Part shown: piece after piece, positions 11,615 to 24,953 of the stretch | How the letters are laid out: the number at the start of each line of letters is the position of its first letter | Position numbering within the stretch: position 1 is the first letter of the stretch | Assembly: GCA_034387635.1 (NCBI GenBank) | Contig: JAOANU010000005.1 | Span: forward strand, 1,240,001 to 1,304,000 | Direction of reading: 5' to 3' | Length of the DNA: 64,000 nt | From: Rhodosporidiobolus odoratus | Taxonomy: Eukaryota > Basidiomycota > Microbotryomycetes > Sporidiobolales > Sporidiobolaceae | Translations under genes and position numbers: made by a program | Notes under the pieces: generated by a model | Database searches by the model: none | What the model saw: the letters and a program-made list of their open reading frames with translations, nothing else | What the model was told of the DNA's origin: nothing

Positions 11615-14600
11615 ATGGCCAGCTATGGTCGACCGCTTGCACCTCAACCTTATACTCAACCCCCTCCCACTGGCTACCCACGTCAATCAGCTCCACCTCC
11701 GCCTGCCGTCGCTGCACCTCCCCACCAACCAGGTCACCTTCCTCCTGGGACTATAGTCAACGTAGGAGACTGTCAGGTCACCGTAGAGAGGTTCTTGAGT
11801 GAAGGTACGCTCGACGCATCACGCTGGGCCACGCTGACTCCCTCCTCTCGTCTCAGGTGGTTTCGCCCACGTCTACCTCGCCAACTCTGCCATCCCTCTG
11901 CCCAAAAACTCCCCTACCGCGACTACAAAGCATGTCCTCAAACGCATGGCCGTACCCGACAAGCGTGGCGTCGAGGAAGTCGGCAGGGAGGTCGACGTCA
12001 TGGTCCGTTCTGCTGCGTGCTCCGCTTCTGTCCTATCCCTTGACCGAATGTAAGAGGCTGACGCTGCTTTGCATGCGCGAGACAGAGGCAACTCAAGAAC
12101 CACCCCAAGATTGTCCACATGATCGAGGCTAGTGTAGCGGATCTACCTGGAGGAGTCGACGGCAGTAAAGGCTACGAGATTTATATTCTGATGGAGTGGT
12201 GTCCAGGTCAGTCTCCCCCGTCTATCGCTTCTTTTGACCTTGTCTGACAACGGCATACTCACAGGCGGTGGCATCATCGACATGATGAACACGCGGCTGC
12301 AAAACCGCTTGACCGAGAGCGAGATTCTCAAAATCTTCAGCGATGTGGTCGAAGTGCCGTTCTCTCCCCTGTACTTTCCCGGTCCCACGTATTGACTTCG
12401 ATCTCCTTGGCAGGCCGTCGCACACGTGCACTACCAGTCACCTCCCCTAATTCACCGCGACCTTAAAGTCGAGAACATCCTCCTCACCCCTCCCAACACA
12501 TACAAACTTTGCGACTTTGGTTCAACCACCAAGCCCCTTCCGCGGGACAAGGTTCCGACTGCGGTCGAGGGTATCCAAAAGATTGAGCTGGAGATCAACA
12601 AGACAACGACGCTGCAGTATAGGGCGCCAGAGTTGGTGGATGTCTGGGGCAGGAAGGGGTTTGATGAAAAGATCGGTGCGTCAATCTCTCACAACGTCAG
12701 TCGCAGCCTCGCGAAGCGAGACCCTTGGCTGACTAGATCTATTCCTTGGCGCATAGACATATGGGCGCTGGGCGTCCTTCTATACAAGCTATGCTTTTAC
12801 ACCACACCTTTTGAGGAACATGGACCTCTCGCTATCTTGAATGCCCAGTACAAGGTTCGTCAACTCCCCTGCCCCAATGCTGATCTCGCTCACGCTGACT
12901 CTGGAAATCGCAGTTCCCGCCATACCCTGCCTACTCGTCTTCGATTCGACAGCTCATCGCGTCAATGCTGCAAGAACGGGCCTCGCAACGACCAAACATC
13001 TATCAGGTACACGAGATGACCTGTAAGCTGCGAGGAGCGCCCATCCGGCTGGAAAACGTAGGCCTCGTTCCTCTCGTATACTTTTCCCACCAATCTTCTA
13101 ATTCTCGCGTTCCATCGTATGGGCAGAAATACGCCCTCTCTGCCTCCTTGACCGGTCCCTCTTCCTCCTCCTCCGCTCTTCCACGAGCAGCCACCCTCTC
13201 CCCTACCGCCTCCTTCGCGGGCGCCAGCGCCGGGTCCTCCTTCTCCCTTCCCCCCTCTCCAGTCCCCCGCCCAACAAGCGGTATAATCTCTTCTTCAGCT
13301 CCTCAGCCTCCGCCCTCTGCGCTTACTGGGCTAAGTGGACTGGCAGACTCGATAAGCCCTATGCGACGAGGACGTCCTGGAAAATCCCCCGCTGCGACGG
13401 GTCAGGGAGGACCGGAGGCGAACCGCCTCGTCAGGACGGGACTGGCTACCGTCGGCTCGCAGCAGGAGGGGAATCACAATGCGTCAGAGTGGGAGAATTT
13501 CGGAACGTCGTCGGCTGCGGCGGCGGGCCAGAGTTCGACGGTGATGTCTTCGAGTGGGTTTGATTCGGCGCCTCCAACGTTGGGTCAGGGTGGAGGTGAC
13601 GATGGATTCGGCGATGCGTTCGCTCCCACTTCCAACAGGGGTAGCAAGTCAGCCGCTGTCGGTGAGCTCGAAACGGCGATCGAGTTGCCGGCAAATGCGG
13701 CGATGTTTGCGGAACTCGTTCCGCCTTCTGTAGCAGCGAACGATGCGGGGAGGAAGTCGCCGATGAATTTGCTCCGAGCGCAGCAGCAGCAACAGCAGCA
13801 GAAGGAGGCGGAGGAGCGAAGTAAGGCGCGACAAGCAGACGAGGAGCGCCAACGTTTCGAGGCGGCGTTCCCCGATATCAGCCTTGAACCGGATCTTGCA
13901 CCCTTCGCTTCTTCTCAACCTTCGCAACCTCAGCAGCAATCCCTCATCGACGCCCCTTCGCCCTCTCCACCGCTCCCTCCTAAACCTGACGCAGGGGGCA
14001 ACATGCCTTCTCAACTCACGGGCGACCTCCCCTCCTCCGCTTCTTCCTCAGCCGCGCCCGGTCCTCCTCTCCCTCGTCGCCCTCCTACGGCTGAACCCGC
14101 TCGTCTTCCCACCCCTGGCGCCCCTTCACCCGTCACCTCTCCTCCGCCCTCATCCTCGCAAGACCAAACCCCTCGAGCAGGCTTCAGGCCCAACCTCGTC
14201 TCGAAAGCGAGCCAGACCAGCCCGCACCTCCTCGCTAGTTGGAGGCATGGCTCCTCTACGCCGTCGGCGGCGTCGGGACAAGCAACGGGATCTGGATTGA
14301 AGAAGAGCAGCGTACCCGAGTTTGAGCTGAGCTCGCCGCCGCCGGGAGGTGAATCACCCGTTCCCTCGCCGTCTCAGCGGCTGAACGGCGCAGGGCAAGG
14401 GCCGTCCAAACCAGCCTTTGACTTGCTCGGCGACGACGACGACGACGATGTCGATTCAGGGAACTTTGATGCACTTGCACCTGGCTCCTCTCGCTCGCCA
14501 GCACCTACAAATTTCGTCGCCTCGCCTTCTTCGGTCACGTCTGTCCTTCCTACGCTTGTCTCTCCCGAACCTACTCTTCCACCTACACCCTCGGAGCCCA

Positions 14601-16219
14601 TGTCCTCCATCGCCGGCAACGTCGCGTCGAAGCGCATGTCTTTCGCCGCCGCACCTTCTCCGCCGCCTACATCTCAGCCTCAATCCGGTACTACAGGTCA
14701 AGGGCAAGAACGAGAAAAGTTCCGCCCCATCACGAAGCGGACGAGCTGGCTCCCTTCTTCTTCCTCTGCAAAGTCTTCGCTTGGAGGCGCAATTGCAAGT
14801 CCGTCGGGATCGCCAAAGCAGGGATTGCCGCCCAAGCTGGTGAAGGAGGACGAGGAAGAGGCGGGGAACGTGGAAGAGCGGTTTCCGGCGCTTTCTATCA
14901 GCGAGAGAGAGGGTGTAACGCAGCGGGAGAATGGAACGAGGGAAAGAGGAGAACAATGGGAGAAGCTGGTGGAAAAGGAGGATGCAGACGATTCGAGCGA
15001 TGATGACGCGGAAGAAGCAGGTCCGCCCAAGTCGGCAACGAAGGCTACGGCGCCTGCGTTCGACGACGAGGATGACTTTGCGCCTCGAATGCCCCCTTCG
15101 GCTTCGAGTTCGACGTCTAGCAGGCCTAGGTTTGGCCGAGGGTTCAAACCTTCTCAGCCTTCTCAGCCTTCTCAGCCTTCTCAGCAGGGGTCTTCAACTC
15201 TTCCGCCGCTCTCTTCCTCTCCTGCACCCCTCGCTTCTCCTGGCTTCGACACGTCAGCTACCCTATCGCCTCCACCTGCCTCGCGAGGGTTCTCGACCTC
15301 TTCTTCCTCCAGTGCGAGCGGAGGAGGGGGGATCGACCTTGGTCCCGCCCTCGCCTCTATTCAGCGCTTCGCTCCCTCGTCCAGCACCTCTACCTCCTCC
15401 GCTCCACCTTCACCCAAGCACCTCCTCAACTCACCGGAGGACGACAACGACTTTCTCCCTCCTCCCTCACCTGCCGTCAAACCACCTACCTCCCCCCCAT
15501 CCATCGCTTCCCCCAAACCCCTCCCCTCGAGCCGGAACAAAGCAGCTATCAGTTCGCTCGTCTCTCGGTATGACGGACTTAGAGGACCCTTGACGGGAGG
15601 ACCTCCGCCGGTGGGGATGAAACCGGTTGGGTTGAGGAAGGATTCGACGGGGGGTTCTGCGGCGAGTGCTAGCATGAGTGCGAGGACTGGGATGGGAACG
15701 AGCGCGCATGGGTACCTGAGGGAAGAAGTCAAACCCCGGGCTTTACCTCAATGGTCGAATTCAGCTACTATGCCTCAACAGGAAGAGGGGGAGGAGGAGG
15801 ATGACTTCCCGCCCGTCCCGCCGCCTAAACCTTCTACTCCCTCCTACACGGGCTCATCAGCTACTAGTCGCGCGCCCTTTAAGCCGACTCCTCCACCTGG
15901 TTCGCCTTCTTCATCTTCTACCTCGACTGGGTATGGTTCGATCGGTCGTCGAACAAGCCAGTACGGCGCTCCGTCTTCTGCCTCTCGACCCGCTTCAAAC
16001 GCAGCACCCCTTCGAAGTTCCGCTTCTTCTCCCGCACCGCCGCCTAAGACGCATCAACAACAGGCAGAGGAGGAGGAGCGACCGTTTGCGGGTGTGTCGA
16101 GTATGAAGAGTCGGTGGGAGAATATGGCGCAGAAGGGAGGGGCGGGAGAGCAGGGTCAAGGAGGAGGTGGCGGGAGGAGTGTACCGGGTGGGAAGAGGAA
16201 GGATTGGGCGGCGGTGTGA
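11615..16219 (+). CDS. NAK-family Ser/Thr protein kinase (Ark1/Prk1/AAK1-like)
   Basis: Kinase expected to control clathrin endocytosis and the cortical actin patch, as known for Ark1/Prk1/AAK1. ATG at 11615 opens a Pro/Gln-rich leader ([20 protein letters not shown]). The kinase domain is spread over about eight exons: [18 protein letters not shown] (glycine loop), [11 protein letters not shown] (VAIK-type Lys), [14 protein letters not shown], then HRD in [16 protein letters not shown] in [14 protein letters not shown] in [12 protein letters not shown], and [20 protein letters not shown]. The last exon begins near 12965 and encodes a ~1080-residue Pro/Ser-rich tail with acidic patches and poly-Gln, ending [10 protein letters not shown] at 16219. 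Proline-rich tails in this family bind adaptors and SH3 proteins. The [18 protein letters not shown] activation segment is typical of NAK kinases. Confidence 0.9.
15149..15186 (+). repeat. Four-copy 9-bp tandem repeat in kinase tail
   Basis: Four consecutive CCTTCTCAG units encode a [12 protein letters not shown] run in the disordered C-terminal tail of the NAK kinase. It is in frame, so copy-number change adds or removes tripeptides. Confidence 0.85.
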
Positions 16220-16501
16220 GAATGGAGGTGGAGGGTCAGTTCCCTCTGCGAATGCGTTTCCTTTTTCTTCTTCATCGAGTTCACCCCGTAGATACATTGA
16301 GTCGCCGCGCAATACTCAGGTGACGAGGTAGGGCACTGCAAACGAAACATATGTCTGCTTACAAGTTCGTCCACTTGATATGGTACGAAGAAAGGGTATG
16401 AAAAACGACTGCAAACGGTATCGCACGCTGTATGGTATCCACTTTTCTTCTTTCCTCCGCGCCAGCGGTCCGGCCGCAGCAGCTTCACAGCCCGATCAGC
16501 A

Positions 16502-17826
16502 TCAGAGTACCGGCGCCGATCCCGCCCTCCTCTTCCTCCCTTGCAGTTCCTCCCAGCTATCCAGCCCTTCCGGCAACTTGAGAGGGAACCGACTCCTCTC
16601 TGCCTCGAACGCAGAGTTCTGTCTCGTTTGCGTCCCAAACGCAACATTAGCCAGCGAGAAGGGTGGAATTGGTTGCGGAAGAAAGGCCAGTTCAGAGCGG
16701 GAGAAGCTCTGGGTGCCAGAAGAGGAAAAGGTAGAAGGGCGTCTGGAGCGCTTCGTGAAGGCGAGAGAAGGAGGAGGCGGACTGGGGCGGGGTGTTCCGG
16801 ACTCGGAGGCGGTTGTGGCGGCGGCGAGGAGCTCGAGGAGGGGATCGTCTAAGCCGTCCATGGAGAAGGGGGAAGAGGCGGCATCGCTGTCGCCGAACGA
16901 GTTCTTCGCGAAGGATGGAGGAAGGAAGGTCATGGACCCCAAGGAGGCTGGAATCCCGCCGTTCCCATTCGGGGGAGTAGGCAAAGACTTGACAACGGCG
17001 GTGGCGGTGAAGGAGCGGTGAGCGAGAATGGCAGACGTCGAGGCATCGCGGGCGCGGTGTACGAGGTAGGACAACTCTTCTTTGCTGACGCGAAGATGCT
17101 TGACCAGGAGGGTGACTTGTGCTTTGAGGCGCGCGATTTCGCGCTTGTTCTGCTCGAGAGGGACGGAACCGCTGTGGGGGAAGGAGCGAGTCAGTTCGGA
17201 AGGGCGAGGCCAAACGGCTAATCAGTATGGTGCGAGAGAAGCCGGAGTGAAAGTCGACGTCGGATGACGCGAATTCGGCGTATGGCAGGAGCAAGACAAA
17301 GGAGGAGGTGGGAAATGAGGGTCAAGGTAAGAAACGCGACGATCATACATTTTCTCGTGTGACGGTCCAGCGGCACCATAGGTACACTGGCGACCGCGCA
17401 TAGTACCTGTAGCAGAGGATCAGCACGAGCACGAGGTATCGATGTCAAGGATAGTGGGGTCGTGGGAAAGACGCTAGACGCACACTCGCTGCATACCGCG
17501 CGACGGTCGCATTTGTTCCTGCCTGCGCATCGTCGAGTAGGGATGTCAGCAGTGAGGGCAGCGAGGATGGACGAGAACCGTGGAAAGCGTACCAACTCGG
17601 CAAGGATCACAGTTCTTTGAAGAGCAGGTTTTCAGTCTCCGTTAGTCAGCCTTGTGAGGGCGGTAGAGGCAGGCTAGCGCACCTGGATCACCCTGTTCTG
17701 CTTCTTCCTACCTGTGGTCGCGCTCTTCTTCTTCCCAGCGCCGTTGCCGTCCGTGGACCGGTTAGCTGCTCTTGCTGTGAGGGGAACCGGTACTTCGGGC
17801 GCCCTGTCGTCGCTGTCTTCCGGCAT
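16502..17826 (-). CDS. Small Zn(II)2Cys6 transcription factor
   Basis: Five exons (17826-17683, 17614-17593, 17522-17484, 17406-17349, 17171-16502) total 933 nt, or 310 residues. The fungal binuclear cluster is exact: C50-x2-C53-x6-C60-x5-C66-x2-C69-x6-C76, covering CDPCRVGRNKCDRRAVCSEC and TMRGRQC. A basic stretch (GKKKSATTGRKKQNRVIQ) precedes it and a leucine-rich coiled coil (LEQNKREIARLKAQVTLLVK) follows, as expected for linker and dimerisation regions of Gal4-type factors. The remaining ~190 residues are Ser/Pro-rich with no fungal_trans middle domain. The zinc cluster is assembled from exons of 22, 39 and 58 nt. Target genes cannot be inferred. It is convergent with the kinase and divergent from RAMP4. 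Confidence 0.87.
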
Positions 17827-18524
17827 GGCAGTCGCAAGTCAGTGGATCACGGAGTCAGACTCGAGAACGACTGTCCAACAGCCAGCGTGAAACGTAAGGA
17901 AGAGATAGAAGAAGCCATTCGACACTCCCTTGCTAATCCACGGCGATCGTTCTCCACCTGCACCCCATTGACCGTTCCAGGAGGTTACAAGCTTCAATGT
18001 TCCGCCGCAAGGCCGTCCGCGGAGGGAACATTAGGAGGGCGACAGCCAGAAAAAAAAACGATCGTCGGCGAGCGGGAGGCATGGTCGGAAGTAGAGTTGC
18101 CGTGGGCATGCGGGCATCCCTTCATTTACAACATCCCAGGAAGCGCAGAGCAAAAGAGCGAGGCTCGTGTCTGCTGTTGCGGCCCCTGCAGTCCGCCGCT
18201 GCCGAAGACTCCTCTCCCAGTATTTGCCCGTTTGGCAGTGCATCCCCGCTCGGAGTCTTGGTCGCTGCTGATTGTGCCCAACGTTTCGACGTGGCCTTGT
18301 AACGGCGGAGCGGCTTGGCTGGTACAGTCGAATAAGGCAAGGTGGGTTACAACAGTGACAAAGGAAAAGGACCAGCTGGGTAGAGATGGGCGTGTCGATC
18401 ATATTTGAGCAGGACCTGAGTGTACAGTATCGGTAGTTGCTTGTAATCTGTATGTATGTAGCGTGTGCGGTGCTGGTTTCCCCCCCTTATTCGCTCGGTC
18501 GCCTCGTTGGGACAAGTCGCTGAT
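17827..18524. promoter_or_regulatory. Divergent promoter, Zn2Cys6 factor / RAMP4
   Basis: About 700 bp between start codons at 17826 (minus) and 18525 (plus). It contains an A8 run near 18050 and pyrimidine tracts near 18480, but no recognised binding motif. ORFs in this stretch show no conserved protein signal. Confidence 0.45.
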
Positions 18525-18897
18525 ATGGTCAGTATCACTAGCACCACAATTACCCTTTCCAGCTATCCGAAACCCGCCGCGCTGTCTCCCTCTTGCTGAC
18601 GACCCCCTCCCTCCTTCGCAGGCCGGTTCGCATATCGATCTCCGCAAGCGCAACCAGGCATTCCAGTCAAAGGTCGGAAAGGTCAACAAGCTCAACAAGC
18701 AGCAGGACCCCTTGGAACAAAAGGCGCCCTTGCCAAAGTGGCTCGCCTTGGGCCTCATTCTCATCGTCTGCGGTGGAGGTGCGATCTCTTCTTTCCGTCT
18801 CCCTGAGCTGTCCTCGCTGAATGTTCTCCCCGACACAGTCGTCTTCGAACTCCTGCAAGCCATTTTCAACGCTTTCTTCGCCGGCAAGGGTCGATGA
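18525..18897 (+). CDS. RAMP4/SERP1/Ysy6-like stress-associated ER membrane protein
   Basis: Three exons (18525-18527, 18622-18778, 18839-18897) give 219 nt, 72 residues. The polypeptide starts MAGSHIDLRKRNQAFQSKVG, has the Lys-rich cytosolic part with KAPLPKWLALGLILIVCGGG as start of the single C-terminal membrane anchor, and ends FELLQAIFNAFFAGKGR. Layout, size and the WLLALF..VCGS-like anchor match RAMP4/Ysy6, a tail-anchored protein of the Sec61 translocon that helps stabilise membrane proteins under ER stress. The first exon is only the ATG codon, followed at once by GTCAGT; the frame is consistent across all three exons. No other upstream ATG gives a coherent N-terminus. Confidence 0.82.
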
Positions 18898-19140
18898 GCA
18901 AGATCGAGAAAAGGGGGACAGGGTGGACGGCGACGTGGTTTCCTCGTGAGGTTCGCTCTGCGCCGAAGGGAACCTTTGTACATGCACCAGGCGAGGGTCT
19001 AGACGGGGCAACACAGCTGCGGGTACAGCGACAAACACTGGTCGATGTCGCGCATGGCTGAATCCGAGCTTTTCCGCACTTTGGCTTTTCATTCTTGCCC
19101 ATACCGCTACTGCCTCCGGCTGCACTTGCTCTCTGCAAGT

Positions 19141-19372
19141 CTATGCCGCCAGCTTGAGCCTACTCATCACGTCCCAAGCGATCTTCGCTTTCCTTGCTTC
19201 AAGCTCTCCCTCAACCACTCTTCGCCCCATCTCCTCGATCTCGCCACCCTCAACCAACACCGGCCAACTCCTCAACACGGCCGCTATGCAAGCTTCGCGA
19301 ATATCGTCGTAGGCAGCGGCTAGGTCGCTTAGTAACTCGGTGTGCGCGTTGTTGGCGCATAGCGAGTGTACA
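19141..19372 (-). pseudogene. Decayed 3' fragment of the BTB gene
   Basis: On the minus strand about 75 codons read LCANNAHTELLSDLAAAYDD, then IREACIAAVLRSWPVLVEGG, EIEEMGRRVVEGELEARKAK and IAWDVMSRLKLAA with a stop at 19141. This closely parallels the C-terminus of the BTB gene at 4087-5464 (LCANNALTELLSDLSSDYDE ... VWEVMSRLVPPTA). Similarity stops just upstream of LCANNA and no BTB core or start codon is present, so it is a truncated copy. The frame is open to a stop in the same place as the parent, and many differences are conservative, which suggests an old duplication. Confidence 0.8.
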
Positions 19373-19442
19373 GTGCAAAGACGCGACGTAGGCTGTACAG
19401 CAAGAACTAGAAAACCATTTTCTCTTTATTCCTCCGTCTAGT

Positions 19443-21097
19443 TCACCACGACCCGCACCCCTCAACCTTGATCATCCTCCATCCGGCCTGTAGCCCCGTC
19501 GTCCTTCCTTCCAACCGTCCCTTCCCAGCACACCACCCCTCGATCGCCTCCTTCTCCACTTCCCATACCCCACCCTGCCTCCTTCCCATCTCGACCTCTC
19601 TCGCAAACGCCACGCTGAGCTTCCTGAGCTCGTTCAGCGCAGGCACCTGAAGAAGCGCGTCGACCAGTGGCTTAGAGGAGAGTGCGTTGAAATCTTCCAG
19701 GGTGAGGATGCGAAGGCCGCCTGGCGCAGGGATAACGAGTGTTCGGGTGAAAAAGGTCGGACAGGGGAGGGGGAGACCGGTCAAGTGCAAACTTCGGAGT
19801 CGAGGCATTGTCGTTGGTCGGGAGGGGACATATTCGAGCGATGGCTGCGAATCTGGAGGAGGCGAAGAAGGAAGATTGAGCAAGATTCTAGCTGCAAGTC
19901 AAACGGAAAAGGACTTGCCGACTTGACCCATTCCCGCTCTCGGGAGGTCCTTGATCGTCAGCTCCTCCAGCGTCCTAGAAAACGTTTGAATCAGACCTTG
20001 CGCGACCGGGAAGAATGCTTTCGAGGCGAAGGCAGTGGCACCTTTGTTCCGAAGAGTGAGCGAAGTGAGGGTGTCAAGGGAGCCGTCGAGAAGCCCTAGT
20101 ATCGTCGGGAGAGAGGTAGTGCCGAATGCAGTCGTAGAGAGCTCGAAGCGGCGGAGGCGGCAGGTCGCCTTGCACAGATGGGTAGGGGAAGAAGGAGGGA
20201 GGAACCAGTCTCTGCGATAAAATCCGAGTCAGCATTGAGCTTGTACGGGCGCGCAGCTTCGCCTCACAGAGCTAATCGGAGGGTGAGGTCTTCCAACAGA
20301 GGTAGCTGATCGACGAGGGCGAAGGTTTCAAGCGCATTTGAGTTCCGCAAGGTGAGGGAGCGGATCGTCGGTGCGATGAGGCTCGGTGATTGGCAGAGGT
20401 CGAAGTAGAAGCCCAAATCAACGTCGAGAGTGTCGACTAGTTGACAGAATGCGAGGAGACGGTAGAGACGTTGCCGTTCCCTGTCGAAAGCATTGCAAGT
20501 CAGGTAAAGACCAAGGAATACAGGGATCTCATGAAAGACGGCGCACCGGTTCAGACATTGCTCCCTCCAACGTTCGAGCTCGACTCCCTGAGACGTGATC
20601 TCGCCGTGCTCCTCACCCGAAGAGGACATCGCAGTTCCTGTCACGTCGGATGGCGCTGGCCATCCCGCCAGGCTGCACACGGCACGTCGCAAGCTTGCAT
20701 CCACGCTCCTGACTGCGTTGGCCCTCTTCTCGTCGTGGGAGACAAGCGCAAGGACCTCTTCGTCGCGCTCGTGGCTCCCACACCCATTCGCAAGGACAAC
20801 TTCGCGCCCGAAGATTTCCCTCACGATGTCACGCCACTCTGAGCAAACGCCGGCCAGGTTACGGTACACGCAGGAGTGGCAAGAGATCTGAAGACGGGTG
20901 AACTGGCTGTTGACGAGAAGTGGGGCGGATAGGTGGGCGGTTGTGCAGGCGTGAAGGAGGATCTTGAGGAGCAGTTCCATCGGAAGGGAGGAAAGCGTAG
21001 GAGGTTCGGCGGCGGTGGGGTGGAACACTGACATGATTAGATGCCGATGGTGTGAGTGAGAGAGGAAAGATGGAGTATGAGAGAGATGAAATGCCAT
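19443..21097 (-). CDS. F-box protein with leucine-rich-like C-terminus
   Basis: ATG at 21097 or, in frame, 21034 (MSVFHPTAAEPPTLSSLPME). The F-box lies at the N-terminus: LSSLPMELLLKILLHACTTA ... CVYRNLAGVCSEWRDIVREI. Exon 1 continues with leucine-rich segments such as PTIRSLTLRNSNALETFALV and LPLLEDLTLRLA. After an intron near 20270 come LRRFELSTTAFGTTSLPTIL and LDTLTSLTLRNKGATAFASK, and the last exon has MPRLRSLHLTGLPLPCPTFF and GGLRILTLEDFNALSSKPLV, ending KVEGCGSW at 19443. The repeated LxxLxLxxxxAL spacing resembles degenerate LRRs. F-box proteins recruit substrates to SKP1-CUL1 ligases; substrates are unknown. SKP1 itself lies at 40.9 kb. Confidence 0.75.
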
Positions 21098-21316
21098 GAA
21101 ATGCGATCGAACCGGAGGACCCTCGCGGCCTTCTCAACCTGGTCATGATCTCTTATCTCGCCATCTAGTGAGCCGGCGGGGTCCGCTTTGGACGACGCAA
21201 GCAGCACGAGTCTATCTCGTATCGCTGGGCCCTTCAGAGACGGAGGCCCTTGTAACGTTCAGCACGATCTTCCCAGAGCGGGTCCCGGGGGCGAAGATGG
21301 TCGTTTTGGCAGTACT

Positions 21317-21832
21317 TCAGACGGCTATAACACAGGGGCGAAGGCGTCGCACATTCCAGTGAGCTCCGGCGAGCATCCACGCCGAAATAAGCAGGTTGAT
21401 GGTATGCGTAGACAACCCTGAGGAGAGAAAACGCAAACGCTGTGAAGCAAGTAGACCTTGTGGTGGCGTGGGGAAGAGGTCGCGCTTGCGCACCTTCACC
21501 GTCACCGTCACCAAGTAGGTAGCTTCTCTGGATTCCTCCGATCCATCCTGAGCAAGAGTAGCCAATAGGCGTTGACTGCCAGTGTCCCCCCATGAAACCC
21601 CTTCATACAGCGCTACACCCTCAGGGGCATGGTGGGCGCAGCAGCTTGTGGTGTACGTAGCGAGCAGTAGAGTGTGTGCCGCGTCGGACTGTGTCTGGGC
21701 GTCACAGAGGAACTCTGAGCGAGAGGGGGACCGGAGGGAAGCGTGAGGAGAGAGGGCGACGGCGGCTCGAACACGCTGTAGGTTAATTCCGATAGGTTGC
21801 GAGCGCTCGAGTTTGCAGGCAGAGGTGGACAT
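21317..21832 (-). CDS. Possible small gene of unknown function
   Basis: An ATG at 21832 opens 171 codons (MSTSACKLERSQPIGINLQR ... YLVTVTVKVRKRDLFPTPPQ). I recognise no domain. An intron beginning at GTCTACTTGC and ending TTCACAG could redirect the 3' end into an alternative frame. Length and position between F-box and enolase promoters make a real gene possible but unproven. Confidence 0.25.
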   Translation of the reverse strand: MSTSACKLERSQPIGINLQRVRAAVALSPHASLRSPSRSEFLCDAQTQSDAAHTLLLATYTTSCCAHHAPEGVALYEGVSWGDTGSQRLLATLAQDGSEESREATYLVTVTVKVRKRDLFPTPPQGLLASQRLRFLSSGLSTHTINLLISAWMLAGAHWNVRRLRPCVIAV

Positions 21833-22217
21833 CTAGTCCATCAGAACGCGAAAGAGGGAGGGAGGGTTGGAAATCGATGTCAGATTTGGTGAGACGCAGG
21901 ACGACACCTCCCTCCCTTCTCCCTCTCTCTCCACCCATACAGACACATACACAGTCAGTCTAGACTGACTACGTTCAGCCTATGGGACAGTGCTGATGTT
22001 TATCCTTTGAACCGCTTCTCTGCGACTCCCCTTCCTCTTCCACATCCTGCTCGCTATGCTCCGTCGACTGCACTTCCTCCGATGAACCTACACTCGCCTC
22101 GCTGGACGACACACACTGTACCTACGATCCTCGCTGCTCTCGCCCGGTTATTGATCCCCTCTTGCGCCTTGCATTCCCGACGATTCCGCCTGTCCCAACC
22201 TTTTATCGCCCACAGAC
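21833..22217. promoter_or_regulatory. Enolase promoter and 5' leader
   Basis: Upstream of the enolase ATG. A strong pyrimidine tract (CTCCCTCCCTTCTCCCTCTC type) runs about 21905-21945, and the leader is CT-rich to the start codon. CT blocks before the transcription start are typical of highly expressed fungal glycolytic genes. No TATA box was recognised. Confidence 0.5.
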
Positions 22218-24578
<2,361 letters not shown>

Positions 24579-24953
24579 AGGGGCGATGCTAGACAGCGAT
24601 GCCTGGAATTGAGTGATTCTGTGCCTTCTCGGTCCGTGCGCTCGTTCCGTGTGATGAGCGGGAGAGCAGTTATATCAGAAAAGGGAGAAAACGCCGCAGC
24701 AGCTTTGCTCTGCTGTCTGTCGGGGTTAGCTGGAACGGCCGCTGCAGGTGTTTTGGGAGAGCAGAGTCGCCGCCCTTGGATCTACCATCGACCGCGTTAA
24801 TCACGAGAGGGCCGCACCGCAGACGCCTCCGCATCTCGGCATTCTCTTCGCCTCAGGTTCTTCAGTCTCACGCCGCATCAACTACGCAGGTGCTCGCGCC
24901 CCAGAGTAGCTCGTCGCATCTATCTACTCGCGACTTTGACCAGCTCGGCCACC
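24579..24953. promoter_or_regulatory. Intergenic spacer ENO / ALG9
   Basis: 375 bp holding the enolase 3' UTR and the ALG9 promoter in tandem orientation. The ALG9 start codon has a good Kozak context (GCCACCATGTCC). No gene or repeat was seen. Confidence 0.5.
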
